Position numbers and translations under genes: made by a program. Source: Thermalbibacter longus (lineage in GTDB: Bacteria > Chloroflexota > Chloroflexia > Thermomicrobiales > Thermomicrobiaceae). From it: a stretch of DNA of 64,000 nucleotides. The stretch lies in NCBI RefSeq assembly GCF_023806485.1, contig NZ_JAMSLR010000004.1, forward strand, positions 62,001 to 126,000, given 5' to 3'. This document shows, piece by piece, positions 7,450-16,485 of this stretch. Each line of letters starts with the position of its first letter. Position 1 is the stretch's first letter. The notes beneath the pieces were generated by a model. That model was not told the origin of the DNA. It did not search any database and worked only from the letters and a program-made list of their open reading frames with translations.

Positions 7450-8667
7450 CTAGCCGCGGGCCGCGGCGACGCCTGCCATCGCTCGCCGCACGACCTGCGC
7501 GAGCAGAGCGATCCCTTTGTCGATCTCCTCCGGCGTCACCGCACTATACGAGAGCCGCAGGTGCCGCTCGCCGCTACCGTCGGCATAGAAGGCCGGGCCG
7601 GGGATGAAGTCCACGCCGATCTCTCGGCACTCCGGCAGGATCGCCGGGGCGCTGACGCCTTCCGGCAGCGTCAGCCAGATGAAGAAGCCACCGTTCGGCT
7701 TCGTCCAGCTTACGCCATCCGGCATCTCCCGCTCCAAGGCCCGCAGCATGTGGTCGCACTTCTGCTGGTAGATGCGGCGCAGCTCGTCCAGGTGGGCGCT
7801 GTACTTTCCGGTGCGCAGATACCAATCGGCCAACGCGGCGCTGAAGCTGTTCCGCAGGCTGTCGACACGCGCCCGGGAGAGCGCGGCCACGACCAGCTCC
7901 GGGCCAACGATGTAACCGAGCCGCAGGCCCGCGGCGATCGTCTTGGAGAGTGTGCCGCAGTAGAGCACGTTTCCCGGCTTGGCCAGGCTGTAGATCGTCG
8001 GCGGGTACTCGCCGCGGAAGCGAAGCTCGTAGTAGGCATCGTCCTCGACGATCAACAGCCCACGCTCGTCGGCCAGCCGGGCCAATGCCTCGCGCCGCTC
8101 GACGCTCAGCTCGACGCCGGCTGGGTTCTGGAAGGTGGGCAACGTGTAGAGAAACTTGGGACGCCGCCCCTCACGCTCCAGCCGGTCGAGCACCGCCGCG
8201 ACCCGGTCGGGATCGATGCCGTGCTCGTCGATCGGGATACCGATCATCTCGGCACCGGCCAGCCGAAAGATCATGGTCGCGCCCATCCAGGCCGGGGCAT
8301 CGAGGAGCACCGTGTCGCCGGGGTCGATCAGCGCGTCGCAGATGGTGCCGAGGCCGCTGCTGGAGCCGGCAGTGATCAGAATCTGCTCTGGCCGCGCCTC
8401 GATTCCCTGGTCGCGAGCCAGCTTCTCGGCCAGCGCGCCGTTGAGCTCATCGCCGCGGATCGGGTTCTGGTAACCGAGAGCGTCGCGCCGCTCGTGCTCG
8501 GCGAGGAACTCCGCCGCCTGCGCCATCTCGTTGAGCGGAAGGCTCGGCTCGTCCGGATCGCCGTAGACGAAGGAGATGATCCCCTCGGGGGGCGTCCGGG
8601 AGGGGCGATCAGCGGACGCGGCCAGCCGCCCACGCCGAGACCACCGCTCGGCCCAACGCTCGTCCAT
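7450..8667 (-). CDS. PLP-dependent aminotransferase, class I/II (LysN/2-aminoadipate type)
   Basis: This 405-residue fold-type I aminotransferase has the PLP-binding lysine in GTLSKTIAAGLRLGY, the cofactor-holding Asp-Tyr in VEDDAYYELRF, and LPTFQNPAGVELS, a segment typical of the 2-aminoadipate/aromatic aminotransferase group related to MocR regulators. There is no N-terminal helix-turn-helix, so it is an enzyme rather than a MocR regulator. The start at 8667 is chosen because AAAGGAG precedes it; upstream in-frame codons lack similarity. Likely substrates are branched-chain, aromatic or 2-aminoadipate amino acids with 2-oxoglutarate as partner. It is transcribed divergently from the unknown gene at 8804. 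Confidence 0.9.
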   Translation of the reverse strand: MDERWAERWSRRGRLAASADRPSRTPPEGIISFVYGDPDEPSLPLNEMAQAAEFLAEHERRDALGYQNPIRGDELNGALAEKLARDQGIEARPEQILITAGSSSGLGTICDALIDPGDTVLLDAPAWMGATMIFRLAGAEMIGIPIDEHGIDPDRVAAVLDRLEREGRRPKFLYTLPTFQNPAGVELSVERREALARLADERGLLIVEDDAYYELRFRGEYPPTIYSLAKPGNVLYCGTLSKTIAAGLRLGYIVGPELVVAALSRARVDSLRNSFSAALADWYLRTGKYSAHLDELRRIYQQKCDHMLRALEREMPDGVSWTKPNGGFFIWLTLPEGVSAPAILPECREIGVDFIPGPAFYADGSGERHLRLSYSAVTPEEIDKGIALLAQVVRRAMAGVAAARG

Positions 8668-8803
8668 GCCCTGCTCCTTTCCCCGCGCGTGGTATCCTGC
8701 CAGCAGGACAGCCCTCAAGCCCTGCCGCCTCAGTATAGCGGACGGCTCGGCGGTTTGGGACGGACGGGCGTAGCGGCCTAGAGTCAGTGCACGGGGGAGG
8801 AGC

Positions 8804-9691
8804 ATGAGCGCGAGCGTCGTGGTCGAGCCGCACTTCGTGGAGCAGATGCAGCGGGCTATCGAGCGATACCGCGACCTTGAGCCGCAGAGCATTCCGGTCG
8901 ACGATCCCGAGACGCCGGAGTTGGCGATGCCCAACCGGCTGGCCTACGCGCTGGGCTGGGTGCTGGCCAGCGCCGTGGTCGGCAGCCGCTTCCCGACCGC
9001 GGCGATCGACGTGCTGCCGGTCTATCACCCGGAGCACGGGTGGGATCGTTTCCTGGTGACGCGACGCGTGAGCTGCGCGCTCCATTCAGACGAGCCTGCC
9101 GATAGCCGGGGCGTGCTATGGCTCGGCGAGGAGGACGCGCCAGTATTCACCGTCGGGCAGAGCGTGCGGTTGCCGCTGGGCACGCTCTGCCGCACCGAGC
9201 CGGCCGAGGCGATCCGTCGCCTCCTCTACGCGGTGCCTGCTCCCCGGCTGCGGCAGGGCGACCACAGCCGTTGCGCCCACACCCGGGCTGAGGCTTACCC
9301 GACTGTCCACCGGGTGGTCACAGACCTGATCGTCGACTATCCCGGCCTGATCGCCGCGCGCGAGCTGTTCATCGACGACCAGCAAGTCGACGGAGCGTAT
9401 CATCCGCTCTACCTCGCGACCGGCGCGAAGCTCGAGGGCTGGACGTACGAGTATTTCCAGCTCGTCTACGGCGACCAGATCGCGTTCCTGCGCGCTGACG
9501 GCAAGCTGCTGACCTACGAGCGAGAGCCGGGCACCTGGCGCACCGTCGGCGAGCTGCCGCTCGCCGACCCGGCGGCGCTGCGCGCGCGCCTGTGCGAGGT
9601 ACTTCGGCTCGGAGGCGCCTCAGAAGCGACGCCGGAAGCGCAAGGCGAGGGCGAGCCGGAAGAGAGCGGCACTGCCTCGGGCACGTCTTAG
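8804..9691 (+). CDS. Uncharacterised protein, 295 residues
   Basis: I do not recognise this protein. It is soluble-looking, without a signal peptide or membrane segment, and has a mixed alpha/beta composition with a low-complexity Glu/Gly/Ala/Ser tail of about 25 residues. It contains HGWDRFLVTRRVSCALHS and a stretch rich in aromatic residues (WTYEYFQLVYGDQIAFL near residue 210), which may be a beta-sheet. The ATG is preceded by GGGGGAGGAGC, a strong ribosome site. Its stop codon overlaps that of the convergent MFS gene by 4 nt. The codon use matches that of neighbouring housekeeping genes, so it is probably a real lineage-specific gene. Confidence 0.8.
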   Translation: MSASVVVEPHFVEQMQRAIERYRDLEPQSIPVDDPETPELAMPNRLAYALGWVLASAVVGSRFPTAAIDVLPVYHPEHGWDRFLVTRRVSCALHSDEPADSRGVLWLGEEDAPVFTVGQSVRLPLGTLCRTEPAEAIRRLLYAVPAPRLRQGDHSRCAHTRAEAYPTVHRVVTDLIVDYPGLIAARELFIDDQQVDGAYHPLYLATGAKLEGWTYEYFQLVYGDQIAFLRADGKLLTYEREPGTWRTVGELPLADPAALRARLCEVLRLGGASEATPEAQGEGEPEESGTASGTS

Positions 9692-10953
9692 CAGAGCGCC
9701 CGCAGGGCAGGGATACGTACCGCCAGGGCCAGGATCGCCAGCGAGGACAGCGCGGCGCCGAGGGCCACCGCGTGCGGTACACCGATCTGTTCGCCGAGGA
9801 AGCCCATCGGCAGCGCGCCGAGCGGCATGAAGCCCCAGGTCAGCATGTAGATGCCCATGACCCGGCCGCGGACCTCATCGGTCACGTTGAGGTGGAGGAG
9901 GGTGTTGTTGATCGACATGTAGGACGACCCCAGCACGCCACCCAGGACGAGCATGACCAGCGAGAGAGGCAACCAGGTCGAGTAGGCGAAGACAATGATG
10001 ATCAGCCCATAGACGAAGGTCGTGACCAGGATGAAGCGTCCCTTGTGCTCGATCCTCCGGAAGCCGGCGATGAACAGCGATCCGGTCAGGGCACCGAGGC
10101 CGCCAGCGGTATAGAGCAGGCCCAGTCCGCTGGCCCCCACTCCGAGGATGTCGCGAGCGTAGACCGGCAAGAGCTGGATGTACGGAAAGACCAGGATCGT
10201 CGGAATGGTGGCAAGCAGCATCAGGCCGACCAGCACGCTGCTGCGACGTACATAGTCGATACCCTCCGCCAGGTTGCGCAGAAAGGGCAACCTCACCCGC
10301 GTGGTGTCCTGCCTCGACGGGAGCTGCAAGGTGTTCACCAGCGCGATCGCCAGGCAGCCGACCTGCGCGAAGAGCGCGCCGCCGGAGCCGATGGCGGCGA
10401 TCAGCGGCCCAGCAAGCGAGGGCCCGACGATGCGGGTGACGTTCATCCCTGCCGAAAGCAGGGCGATCGCGTTCTGGAGCCCCTCGCGCGGCACGAAGGT
10501 GGGCACCAGCGTCTGGCGCGTCGCGTTATTGACCGCGAGCGCCGCGCCGTTGAGGAAAGCCCCTACGAGCAGATGCCACGGGCGGGCCAGGCCGAGCGTC
10601 GTCAGGATCGCCAGCGCGAGCCCGATCCCGAGCGCGCTCGCCTGGCAGGCCACCAGCAGGTTGCGGCGATCCAGCCGGTCGATCAGCGCGCCGGCCGGAA
10701 TGGACACGATAAGGAACGGGAGGCCGCTGGCGAAGCCATTGAGGCCGACCCAGAAGGGGGAGTTGGTCAACTCCAGCATCAGCCAGCCGAGCGAGACCTG
10801 GAGCATCCACTGGGCGATCTGGGTCAGCACGCTGCTGACCCAGAGGAGGCGGTAATCCCGATAGAGGATGAGCGCGGCGAAGAGTCCGCCTTCCCCGAGC
10901 CGAGCGCTTGCCCGCGCTCTCGGATCAGGCGCGGCCAGCCGGTGTCTCGCCAT
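9688..10953 (-). CDS. MFS transporter, EntS/MFS_3-like exporter
   Basis: This polytopic protein of 421 residues has about eleven to twelve hydrophobic helices. The loop GALIDRLDRRNLLVA matches the conserved D-R-x-x-R-R motif between helices 2 and 3 of the major facilitator superfamily, and DEVRGRVMGIY matches the equivalent motif in the second half (RGRVxG), typical of the EntS-like drug/siderophore exporter branch. The start at 10953 has GGAGGC upstream; a longer reading frame to 11199 adds sequence made of repeats. It probably exports a small molecule by proton antiport. It lies downstream of a glycosyltransferase on the same strand but is separated from it by palindromic repeats. Confidence 0.88.
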   Translation of the reverse strand: MARHRLAAPDPRARASARLGEGGLFAALILYRDYRLLWVSSVLTQIAQWMLQVSLGWLMLELTNSPFWVGLNGFASGLPFLIVSIPAGALIDRLDRRNLLVACQASALGIGLALAILTTLGLARPWHLLVGAFLNGAALAVNNATRQTLVPTFVPREGLQNAIALLSAGMNVTRIVGPSLAGPLIAAIGSGGALFAQVGCLAIALVNTLQLPSRQDTTRVRLPFLRNLAEGIDYVRRSSVLVGLMLLATIPTILVFPYIQLLPVYARDILGVGASGLGLLYTAGGLGALTGSLFIAGFRRIEHKGRFILVTTFVYGLIIIVFAYSTWLPLSLVMLVLGGVLGSSYMSINNTLLHLNVTDEVRGRVMGIYMLTWGFMPLGALPMGFLGEQIGVPHAVALGAALSSLAILALAVRIPALRALC

Positions 10954-11099
10954 CCAGACTGCCTCCAGGCGCCGCGCAGCGGTGCGCGGCATCCAGGAAC
11001 CGTAGCAGACGGCTGTGGCTAGCGCAAGAGGCGGATCGCTGAGGGTTGAACTGTTTTCCCACGTTTCGGGCTGGCACGCTGGTCGCGCCCGGCGCTGAA

Positions 11100-11127
11100 G
11101 TAGGGGCGACCGGCCGGTCGCCCCTAC
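11100..11127. repeat. 28-bp perfect palindromic repeat (copy 1)
   Basis: The sequence is its own reverse complement, with half-site GTAGGGGCGACCGG. A 24-bp copy with the same centre occurs at 19589-19612, and a decayed version at about 16091-16115. All are intergenic. It resembles a dispersed REP-like element rather than a gene-specific operator. Confidence 0.85.
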
Positions 11128-11141
11128 AGCTCCTACTGGCA

Positions 11142-11168
11142 CCCCTCTCCCGCAAGGCGGGAGAGGGG
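11142..11168 (-). terminator. 12-bp hairpin after the glycosyltransferase gene
   Basis: CCCCTCTCCCGC and its complement form a perfect 12-bp stem with a 3-nt loop about 30 nt past the stop codon of the gene at 11199. There is no T tract. It may act as a terminator or be a second type of dispersed palindrome, since it lies next to copy 1 of the 28-bp repeat. Confidence 0.5.
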
Positions 11169-11198
11169 ACGGGGGTGAGGGCAGATCAGCCGGCCTCA

Positions 11199-12197
11199 CT
11201 ACCGCACAGCGCTGAGACGGCGCAGCGTCGAGGTGACCAGGGCCAGGCCGCAGCGCAGGGCGATTCCAGCGTAGACGAGCAGGTTCAACGGCAACGGCGA
11301 GTGCCTAGCATAGTGCTTGCGGTAGAAGAGGTACATCGCCCGGTAGAACTCGACGATGATACGGGGTTTGCGACGGCCACCCGAGCCGCCCTTGATGTGC
11401 GTCGCTCGCGCCTCGGGGTAGTAGTACACCTGCCAGCCACACGCCTTGATCCGGTAGGCCCAGTCGAGGTCTTCTCCGTACATGAAGTAGTCCTCATCGA
11501 GCAGGCCTGCCTGGGCCACCGCCGCGAGCCGCACCAGCATGCATGCTCCGGTAACGGCATCGACCGCCAGCGTCTCGTCAGGATCGCAGTAGGTGAGGTT
11601 GTACTGGGCCAGACGGGTGTGCTTCGGGAACCAGCGTGCCAGTCCGCTCAGCTTCCAGAGCGCGCTCGACGGCGTAGGGAATGAGCGACGGCACGCGAGG
11701 TCGAGCCTCCCGTCCGGCAGCAATACCTTGGGGCCGGCGATCCCGGCCTCGGGATGCGAGTCCAGGAAGCGGGCGAGCAGCCGGACCGCGTCAGGATCGA
11801 CGAAGCAGTCGCTGTTGAGCAACAGCACGTAATCCTTGTCAAGGCGGCTCTCCTTCGCCGCCTGGGTGAGGATCTCGCGCAGAGCCAGGTTATTTGCGCG
11901 AGCAAAGCCGAGATTGCGCCCGGCCTCGATCGCGCGGGCCTGGGGGTAACGCTCCCGCAGCAGCTCGAGGCTGCCGTCGGTCGAGCCGTTATCGACGACG
12001 TAGATCCCGAGCGGGCGGTCGATGGCGCTCGCCAGCAGGTGACGCAGGCAGCGGTCGAGCAGATCGGCGGTGTTGTAGTTGACCACGACCACCCAGACCC
12101 AACCGGTGCCGGCTGGCGTCTCGGCTACTGCGAGCTGGCGATCGCTTCTGACCTGCTCATCCTCCATAGCGCCAGAGGACGTAGTGACGGCCAACAT
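11199..12197 (-). CDS. Glycosyltransferase family 2, rhamnosyltransferase-like
   Basis: This 332-residue GT-A enzyme has VVVNYNTADLLDRCL at the first strand, VVDNGSTDGS at the nucleotide-binding loop, LLNSDCFVDPDA at the metal-binding position and FMYGEDLDWAYR for the catalytic-base region. This set is characteristic of rhamnosyl/galactofuranosyl transferases of cell-surface glycan synthesis. A short hydrophobic C-terminus may anchor it to the membrane. The start at 12197 has GGAG upstream; an ATG at 12167 is the alternative. Its beginning overlaps the end of the upstream secreted-protein gene by about 40 nt, suggesting coupling. The exact sugar and acceptor are unknown. Confidence 0.88.
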   Translation of the reverse strand: MLAVTTSSGAMEDEQVRSDRQLAVAETPAGTGWVWVVVVNYNTADLLDRCLRHLLASAIDRPLGIYVVDNGSTDGSLELLRERYPQARAIEAGRNLGFARANNLALREILTQAAKESRLDKDYVLLLNSDCFVDPDAVRLLARFLDSHPEAGIAGPKVLLPDGRLDLACRRSFPTPSSALWKLSGLARWFPKHTRLAQYNLTYCDPDETLAVDAVTGACMLVRLAAVAQAGLLDEDYFMYGEDLDWAYRIKACGWQVYYYPEARATHIKGGSGGRRKPRIIVEFYRAMYLFYRKHYARHSPLPLNLLVYAGIALRCGLALVTSTLRRLSAVR

Positions 12198-14073
12198 TGC
12201 CCATCTCCACTTTCCAGCCTTGTGGGTTGTCCGGAGTATAGGTCAGGCAGCGGCGCTCGAAGCACTGGATGAGCACGTCTTTCTCCTGGCCACCGACCTT
12301 CACGCGGGCCCAGTAGGCCTCGGTAATCGGGAAACCGGTGGCGAAGAACGTGGGCTCGAACAGGCGGCCGGGAACGAAGTCGGCCCCATCCCAGACGATG
12401 CTCTCCTCCTGGAGGTATTGCCAGAAGACATCGGCGATCGTGTGGTTCGTCTCCGGCACGTAGTAAGCGGCGAAGACACCGCCGGGGCCATCCTCCACGA
12501 TGGTGCCGTCGCGGTGCACTCGGGCACGAATCTCCCGGCCGACCTGCGCCGCTGGGGCGGCCAGCAGGGAGCGGAGCGTCGCGTATGTCGGCCCGGTGCG
12601 GTCATCCAGGTCACCCGCGACCGGGATATTCGCCGGCTCGTGGTCGACGAACTGGCTGTCGCCGACTTGAAGCTGGCCGGTGATCAGCTCGCGCACCAGA
12701 AGGCCGTTGGTCACGAACCAGCGGCTCGAGCGGTCACCCGACGGCTGGTTCACCTCCATCCGGCTCTTGTCCCAGTACTGGACGGCTCTCCGGCCGCCAG
12801 CGGCGTCGGCATACCGCTCTTCCAGCGTCAGGAAAGGCTCCGGGCCCCAGATCCAGGTTCGCGCCACGGCGCCGGCAGCAACTGGCCGGTCCTCGCGGTC
12901 CCACACCGCTCTCCAGGAGCGCATTACCACTGGACTAATCGCCGAGGGTTGCCAGGCAGCCCAACCGGCCCGCTGGAGGCTGCCCGTCTGGCCAGCCCGC
13001 AGGTCGCGGACGATGACTTCCGGCGGCTTCCCGTGCGGCGTATCGAGGAACGCTAGACGGCTCCCGTCAGGCGAGACGGCCAGGAGCATCCGGTAGTCAT
13101 CAGGTACCAGCACGGTTCGCTCGCCGCTGCTGAGATCCAACCGCGTGACCATCGTCGGGTAGCTCCGGGCGACGTAGGCAAATCGACCCAGCGGGTCGAC
13201 CCAGACGTAGCTTTCCGGCAACGCTTTCGAGGGGTAGCCGATCGGCAAGTCGGCGAACACGCGCTCCTGCAGATTGTTGAGGTCGAGTACGACGAGGTCA
13301 TCCCCACCGTTGCGGAAATCCAGAAACAGCAGTCGCTGCCCGTCAGGAGTGATTTGGAACGGTCCGCTGCACGGGTTCGGGAAGCGGTTGGCGATCCGCC
13401 GCGCCGTACCGCTCTGCACGTTGTAGCTCCACACGGTCGCGTCGGCAGCCGAGGCATACAGCAGCCGCAGGCTGTCTCCAGCCCAGGTGAAGGCCCCGAA
13501 GGAGCGGGCCGCGATCCTGGTCTGCCCGCTCGCCAGGTCCACCCAACCGAGCTCGAGTACCGGGCAATCGGTGTAGTCCGGCACGCCAGTGGGGCGAGTG
13601 AAGCCGAGATAACGCCCATCCGGAGACCAGACCAGGCTCGTTGCGCCCACCTGGTATTGGCCGGCTGGCTCGCCGTCGCGGTTGACGACCTGGACGGTGC
13701 CCTCATTCACATACGCCAGCCAGCGCCCATCCCACGACCAGGCGGGATGGATGCCCGGCCCCAGTTCGCGGGTTACTGGCTCGGGGAGGAAGCGGGCGAG
13801 ACCGACGACACTGCGCCCGTCGCGCAGGAAGGTGTAAGCTAGCCGATCGCCGTCTCCCGACCAGACCGCGCCGGTAACCGCAACGCCATTGGTAAGCTGT
13901 TGCCGCCAGTTGCCCTGATCGTCGCCGATCCAGAGCGTGCGATCGCGATCGATGTAGGCCAGCAGCCGTCCCGGCTCGACCGTGGCGGCGGAGGCGGTCG
14001 AAGCCGGCAGCGACGTGAGCGTGAGTGCCAGCACGAACAGCGGTATCCACCAGGACTGTCGTCGTGCGCTCAC
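12157..14073 (-). CDS. Secreted TolB-like beta-propeller protein with a C-terminal PETGH/FGYP module
   Basis: This 638-residue protein begins with a clear signal peptide (hydrophobic core PLFVLALTLTSLPAS, cleavage near ASA). Residues of about 35-370 contain repeats of the WD40-like/TolB propeller type, such as AVWSGDGDRLAY, PAWSWDGRWLAY and LVWSPDGRYLGF. After a middle region (RAVQYWDKSRMEV, VTNGLLVREL) the last ~100 residues hold PETNHTIADVFWQYL, TGFPITEAYW and QCFERRCLTYTP. This module is also found twice in the L,D-transpeptidase at 54328. The protein is probably extracytoplasmic and structural or ligand-binding. The start is GTG. It is followed by the glycosyltransferase gene in an apparent operon. 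Confidence 0.82.
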   Translation of the reverse strand: MSARRQSWWIPLFVLALTLTSLPASTASAATVEPGRLLAYIDRDRTLWIGDDQGNWRQQLTNGVAVTGAVWSGDGDRLAYTFLRDGRSVVGLARFLPEPVTRELGPGIHPAWSWDGRWLAYVNEGTVQVVNRDGEPAGQYQVGATSLVWSPDGRYLGFTRPTGVPDYTDCPVLELGWVDLASGQTRIAARSFGAFTWAGDSLRLLYASAADATVWSYNVQSGTARRIANRFPNPCSGPFQITPDGQRLLFLDFRNGGDDLVVLDLNNLQERVFADLPIGYPSKALPESYVWVDPLGRFAYVARSYPTMVTRLDLSSGERTVLVPDDYRMLLAVSPDGSRLAFLDTPHGKPPEVIVRDLRAGQTGSLQRAGWAAWQPSAISPVVMRSWRAVWDREDRPVAAGAVARTWIWGPEPFLTLEERYADAAGGRRAVQYWDKSRMEVNQPSGDRSSRWFVTNGLLVRELITGQLQVGDSQFVDHEPANIPVAGDLDDRTGPTYATLRSLLAAPAAQVGREIRARVHRDGTIVEDGPGGVFAAYYVPETNHTIADVFWQYLQEESIVWDGADFVPGRLFEPTFFATGFPITEAYWARVKVGGQEKDVLIQCFERRCLTYTPDNPQGWKVEMGNVGRHYVLWRYGG

Positions 14074-14181
14074 CCTCGATCCCTTCCCTAGCCCTTCTTG
14101 CTTCCCGAGCGCGATGGCCCGGAAGAGGATGATACCCCAGCGCTGAGCCGGCTCGAAACCTCGGGCGTGGCGGCGCGCTGC

Positions 14182-14210
14182 TTGACGCCGCCGCTCCAGC
14201 CTGATAGGCT
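14182..14210 (+). promoter_or_regulatory. Candidate promoter of argG
   Basis: TTGACG, a 17-bp spacer and TAGGCT read toward argG. The -35 is strong and the -10 weak. A start near 14217 would give a leader of about 185 nt, which contains the stacked hairpins described next. Confidence 0.45.
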
Positions 14211-14292
14211 ACCAGCTATGCGGCGGCGCGGCTTGCCGCCCCAGGAGGATGCACGCGGCCATGCTCTATCGAATGCCCGGACGCGCCAGGTA

Positions 14293-14380
14293 CAGGTGAC
14301 GGCAGCCAGGTTGGCTGCTCGTTCGCTGCACCTGGGTGTGATGGAGACATTCGGTCTCGCTCCAGGTACCACGCTGGAGC
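14293..14380 (+). other. Structured argG leader with four stem-loops
   Basis: Four perfect stems follow one another in the leader: CAGGTG/CACCTG (14293-14298 with 14329-14334) enclosing GCAGCCA/TGGCTGC (14302-14318), then GAGAC/GTCTC (14344-14358), then GCTCCAG/CTGGAGC (14359-14380). The last ends just before the AAAGGAG ribosome site. It may be an RNA regulator of arginine synthesis, but no known riboswitch or T-box consensus was matched. Confidence 0.45.
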
Positions 14381-14402
14381 TGCGATGAAAGGAGCATGGC
14401 AC

Positions 14403-15629
<1,227 letters not shown>

Positions 15630-15647
15630 AGTCTCTCAGGTAAAGGG

Positions 15648-15679
15648 ACCGGCCGGAGCCGCTCAAAGCTCCGGCCGGT
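15648..15679 (+). terminator. argG terminator hairpin
   Basis: A perfect 12-bp stem, ACCGGCCGGAGC with its complement, and an 8-nt loop start 18 nt after the argG stop. The following TCGCCGTCTC is only moderately T-rich. Confidence 0.7.
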
Positions 15680-15759
15680 TCGCCGTCTCATGGTCAGGTG
15701 CCAGGTGTCGGACTCGGGCGTGGTCAGCCTGCGCGCAAGCTTCGAGACGACCCGGCAGC

Positions 15760-15939
15760 CTACAGAAAGATGATGCCGAGGATCATGCCGACGATGAGTG
15801 TCAGCACGCCCGCGCCGACCAGCGCAACGAAGGTGAGAAAGCCGAAACCGTAGCGGTACTCGTGGTCGAGTATCCCGGCGCGCTCAGCCCGTTCGACCCG
15901 CTCCGCAACCAGGGCCTGCACATTCTGTCCGTCTGCCAC
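15760..15939 (-). CDS. Small single-span membrane protein
   Basis: This is a short protein of about 59 residues (90 if translation begins at the ATG at 16032). The first half is hydrophilic and helical (VQALVAERVERAERAGIL). The C-terminus is one strong transmembrane helix, FLTFVALVGAGVLTLIVGMI, ending LGIIFL at the stop. It is likely a tail-anchored inner-membrane protein of unknown role. GTG at 15939 is chosen because AAGGAG lies 11 nt upstream, a slightly long spacing; the longer frame also stays open through WYLTPGDLTATWHL. It stands alone, downstream of the candidate small RNA on the same strand. Confidence 0.6.
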   Translation of the reverse strand: MADGQNVQALVAERVERAERAGILDHEYRYGFGFLTFVALVGAGVLTLIVGMILGIIFL

Positions 15940-16090
15940 TGCTCTTCGCACTCCTTCCGCCAGGTGCCAGGTCGCCGTCAAATCGCCGGGAGTAAGATAC
16001 CAGATCGGGACCCGGATTGCGATGCCCTTCACAAACCGGTTGCCACCCGGGGGCAGGGGGAGACCCGATAGAGCATGACTGATTGTTGTG

Positions 16091-16116
16091 GAGGACGACC
16101 GTCAGGTCGCCCCTAC
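16091..16116. repeat. Decayed copy of the palindromic repeat
   Basis: GACGACCGTCAGGTCGCCCC keeps one half-site of the palindrome at 11100-11127 (GGTCGCCCCTAC) and a damaged other half (GACGACC). It is therefore a degenerate member of the dispersed palindrome family. Confidence 0.5.
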
Positions 16117-16194
16117 GGGGGTCAAAGGGGCGGCTAGCGAAGCCCTGGGAGGATCGCCATCGGAGACCTCGCCGCACAGCCCGCTCTGCGGCAC

Positions 16195-16288
16195 AAAAAA
16201 CGCGGAGCACCGGGGGACGTAGTGCTCCGCGCCAAGGGAAGGGAAGGGATTGGGTTCCGGGATGGCAGTGGAGGCTGCCCATCCCAGC
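16195..16288 (-). ncRNA. Candidate ~94-nt small RNA with C-rich linker
   Basis: A near-consensus promoter (16295-16323) and a textbook Rho-independent terminator bracket a non-coding stretch on the minus strand. The predicted RNA has a 5' hairpin of ten pairs with one bulge (GGGAUGGGCAG with CUGCCAUCCC), an unpaired linker containing CCCUUCCCUUCCCUUGG, and the terminator stem. The linker is complementary to purine-rich Shine-Dalgarno sequences, the design of many antisense-acting small RNAs. No signature of SRP, 6S or tmRNA is present. The alternative is an attenuated leader of the small membrane-protein gene 255 nt downstream. Confidence 0.55.
16201..16231 (-). terminator. Rho-independent terminator of the candidate small RNA
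   Basis: A 10-bp perfect stem (CGCGGAGCAC with GTGCTCCGCG) and an 11-nt loop are followed on the minus strand by TTTTTT. The T run lies only on the minus-strand side, which fixes the direction. Confidence 0.9.
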
Positions 16289-16294
16289 GATCAT

Positions 16295-16323
16295 AGTATA
16301 CCCGTTTGACATAAGCGGTGCAA
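16295..16323 (-). promoter_or_regulatory. Promoter of the candidate small RNA
   Basis: Minus-strand TTGCAC (16323-16318), exactly 17 bp, then TATACT (16300-16295). The start is expected near 16288. No gene start lies within 300 nt downstream, which is why a non-coding transcript is proposed. Confidence 0.7.
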
Positions 16324-16418
16324 GGGCAAGTGGTACCAGCCGGTGGACGGCGGTTCGCGCTCGTCGTCCTCGTCTCTCCGATCGACCAAGGGAGAATAGC
16401 CGGCCGCAGCAGCATGCA

Positions 16419-16427
16419 TGCTATACT
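16419..16427 (+). promoter_or_regulatory. Extended -10 promoter for gatB
   Basis: TGCTATACT, an extended -10 element, lies about 60 nt upstream of the gatB start. No matching -35 is seen at the right distance, as expected for extended -10 promoters. Confidence 0.5.
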
Positions 16428-16485
16428 GGCGCCGGAAGCGCCGTGTGTCGAGTACCAGGCGCGAGCAGTCTCGGGGGTGAGACGC

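Noticed and set aside
14281-14402. T-box riboswitch before argG (AGGTACCACG resembles part of the T-box sequence)
   Set aside because: The AGGGTGGNACCGCG core is not present, no specifier loop with an Arg codon could be drawn, and no terminator/antiterminator pair is visible.
16195-16288. Signal recognition particle RNA
   Set aside because: The conserved GGAAG...AGCAG apical domain is missing; only the size is similar.
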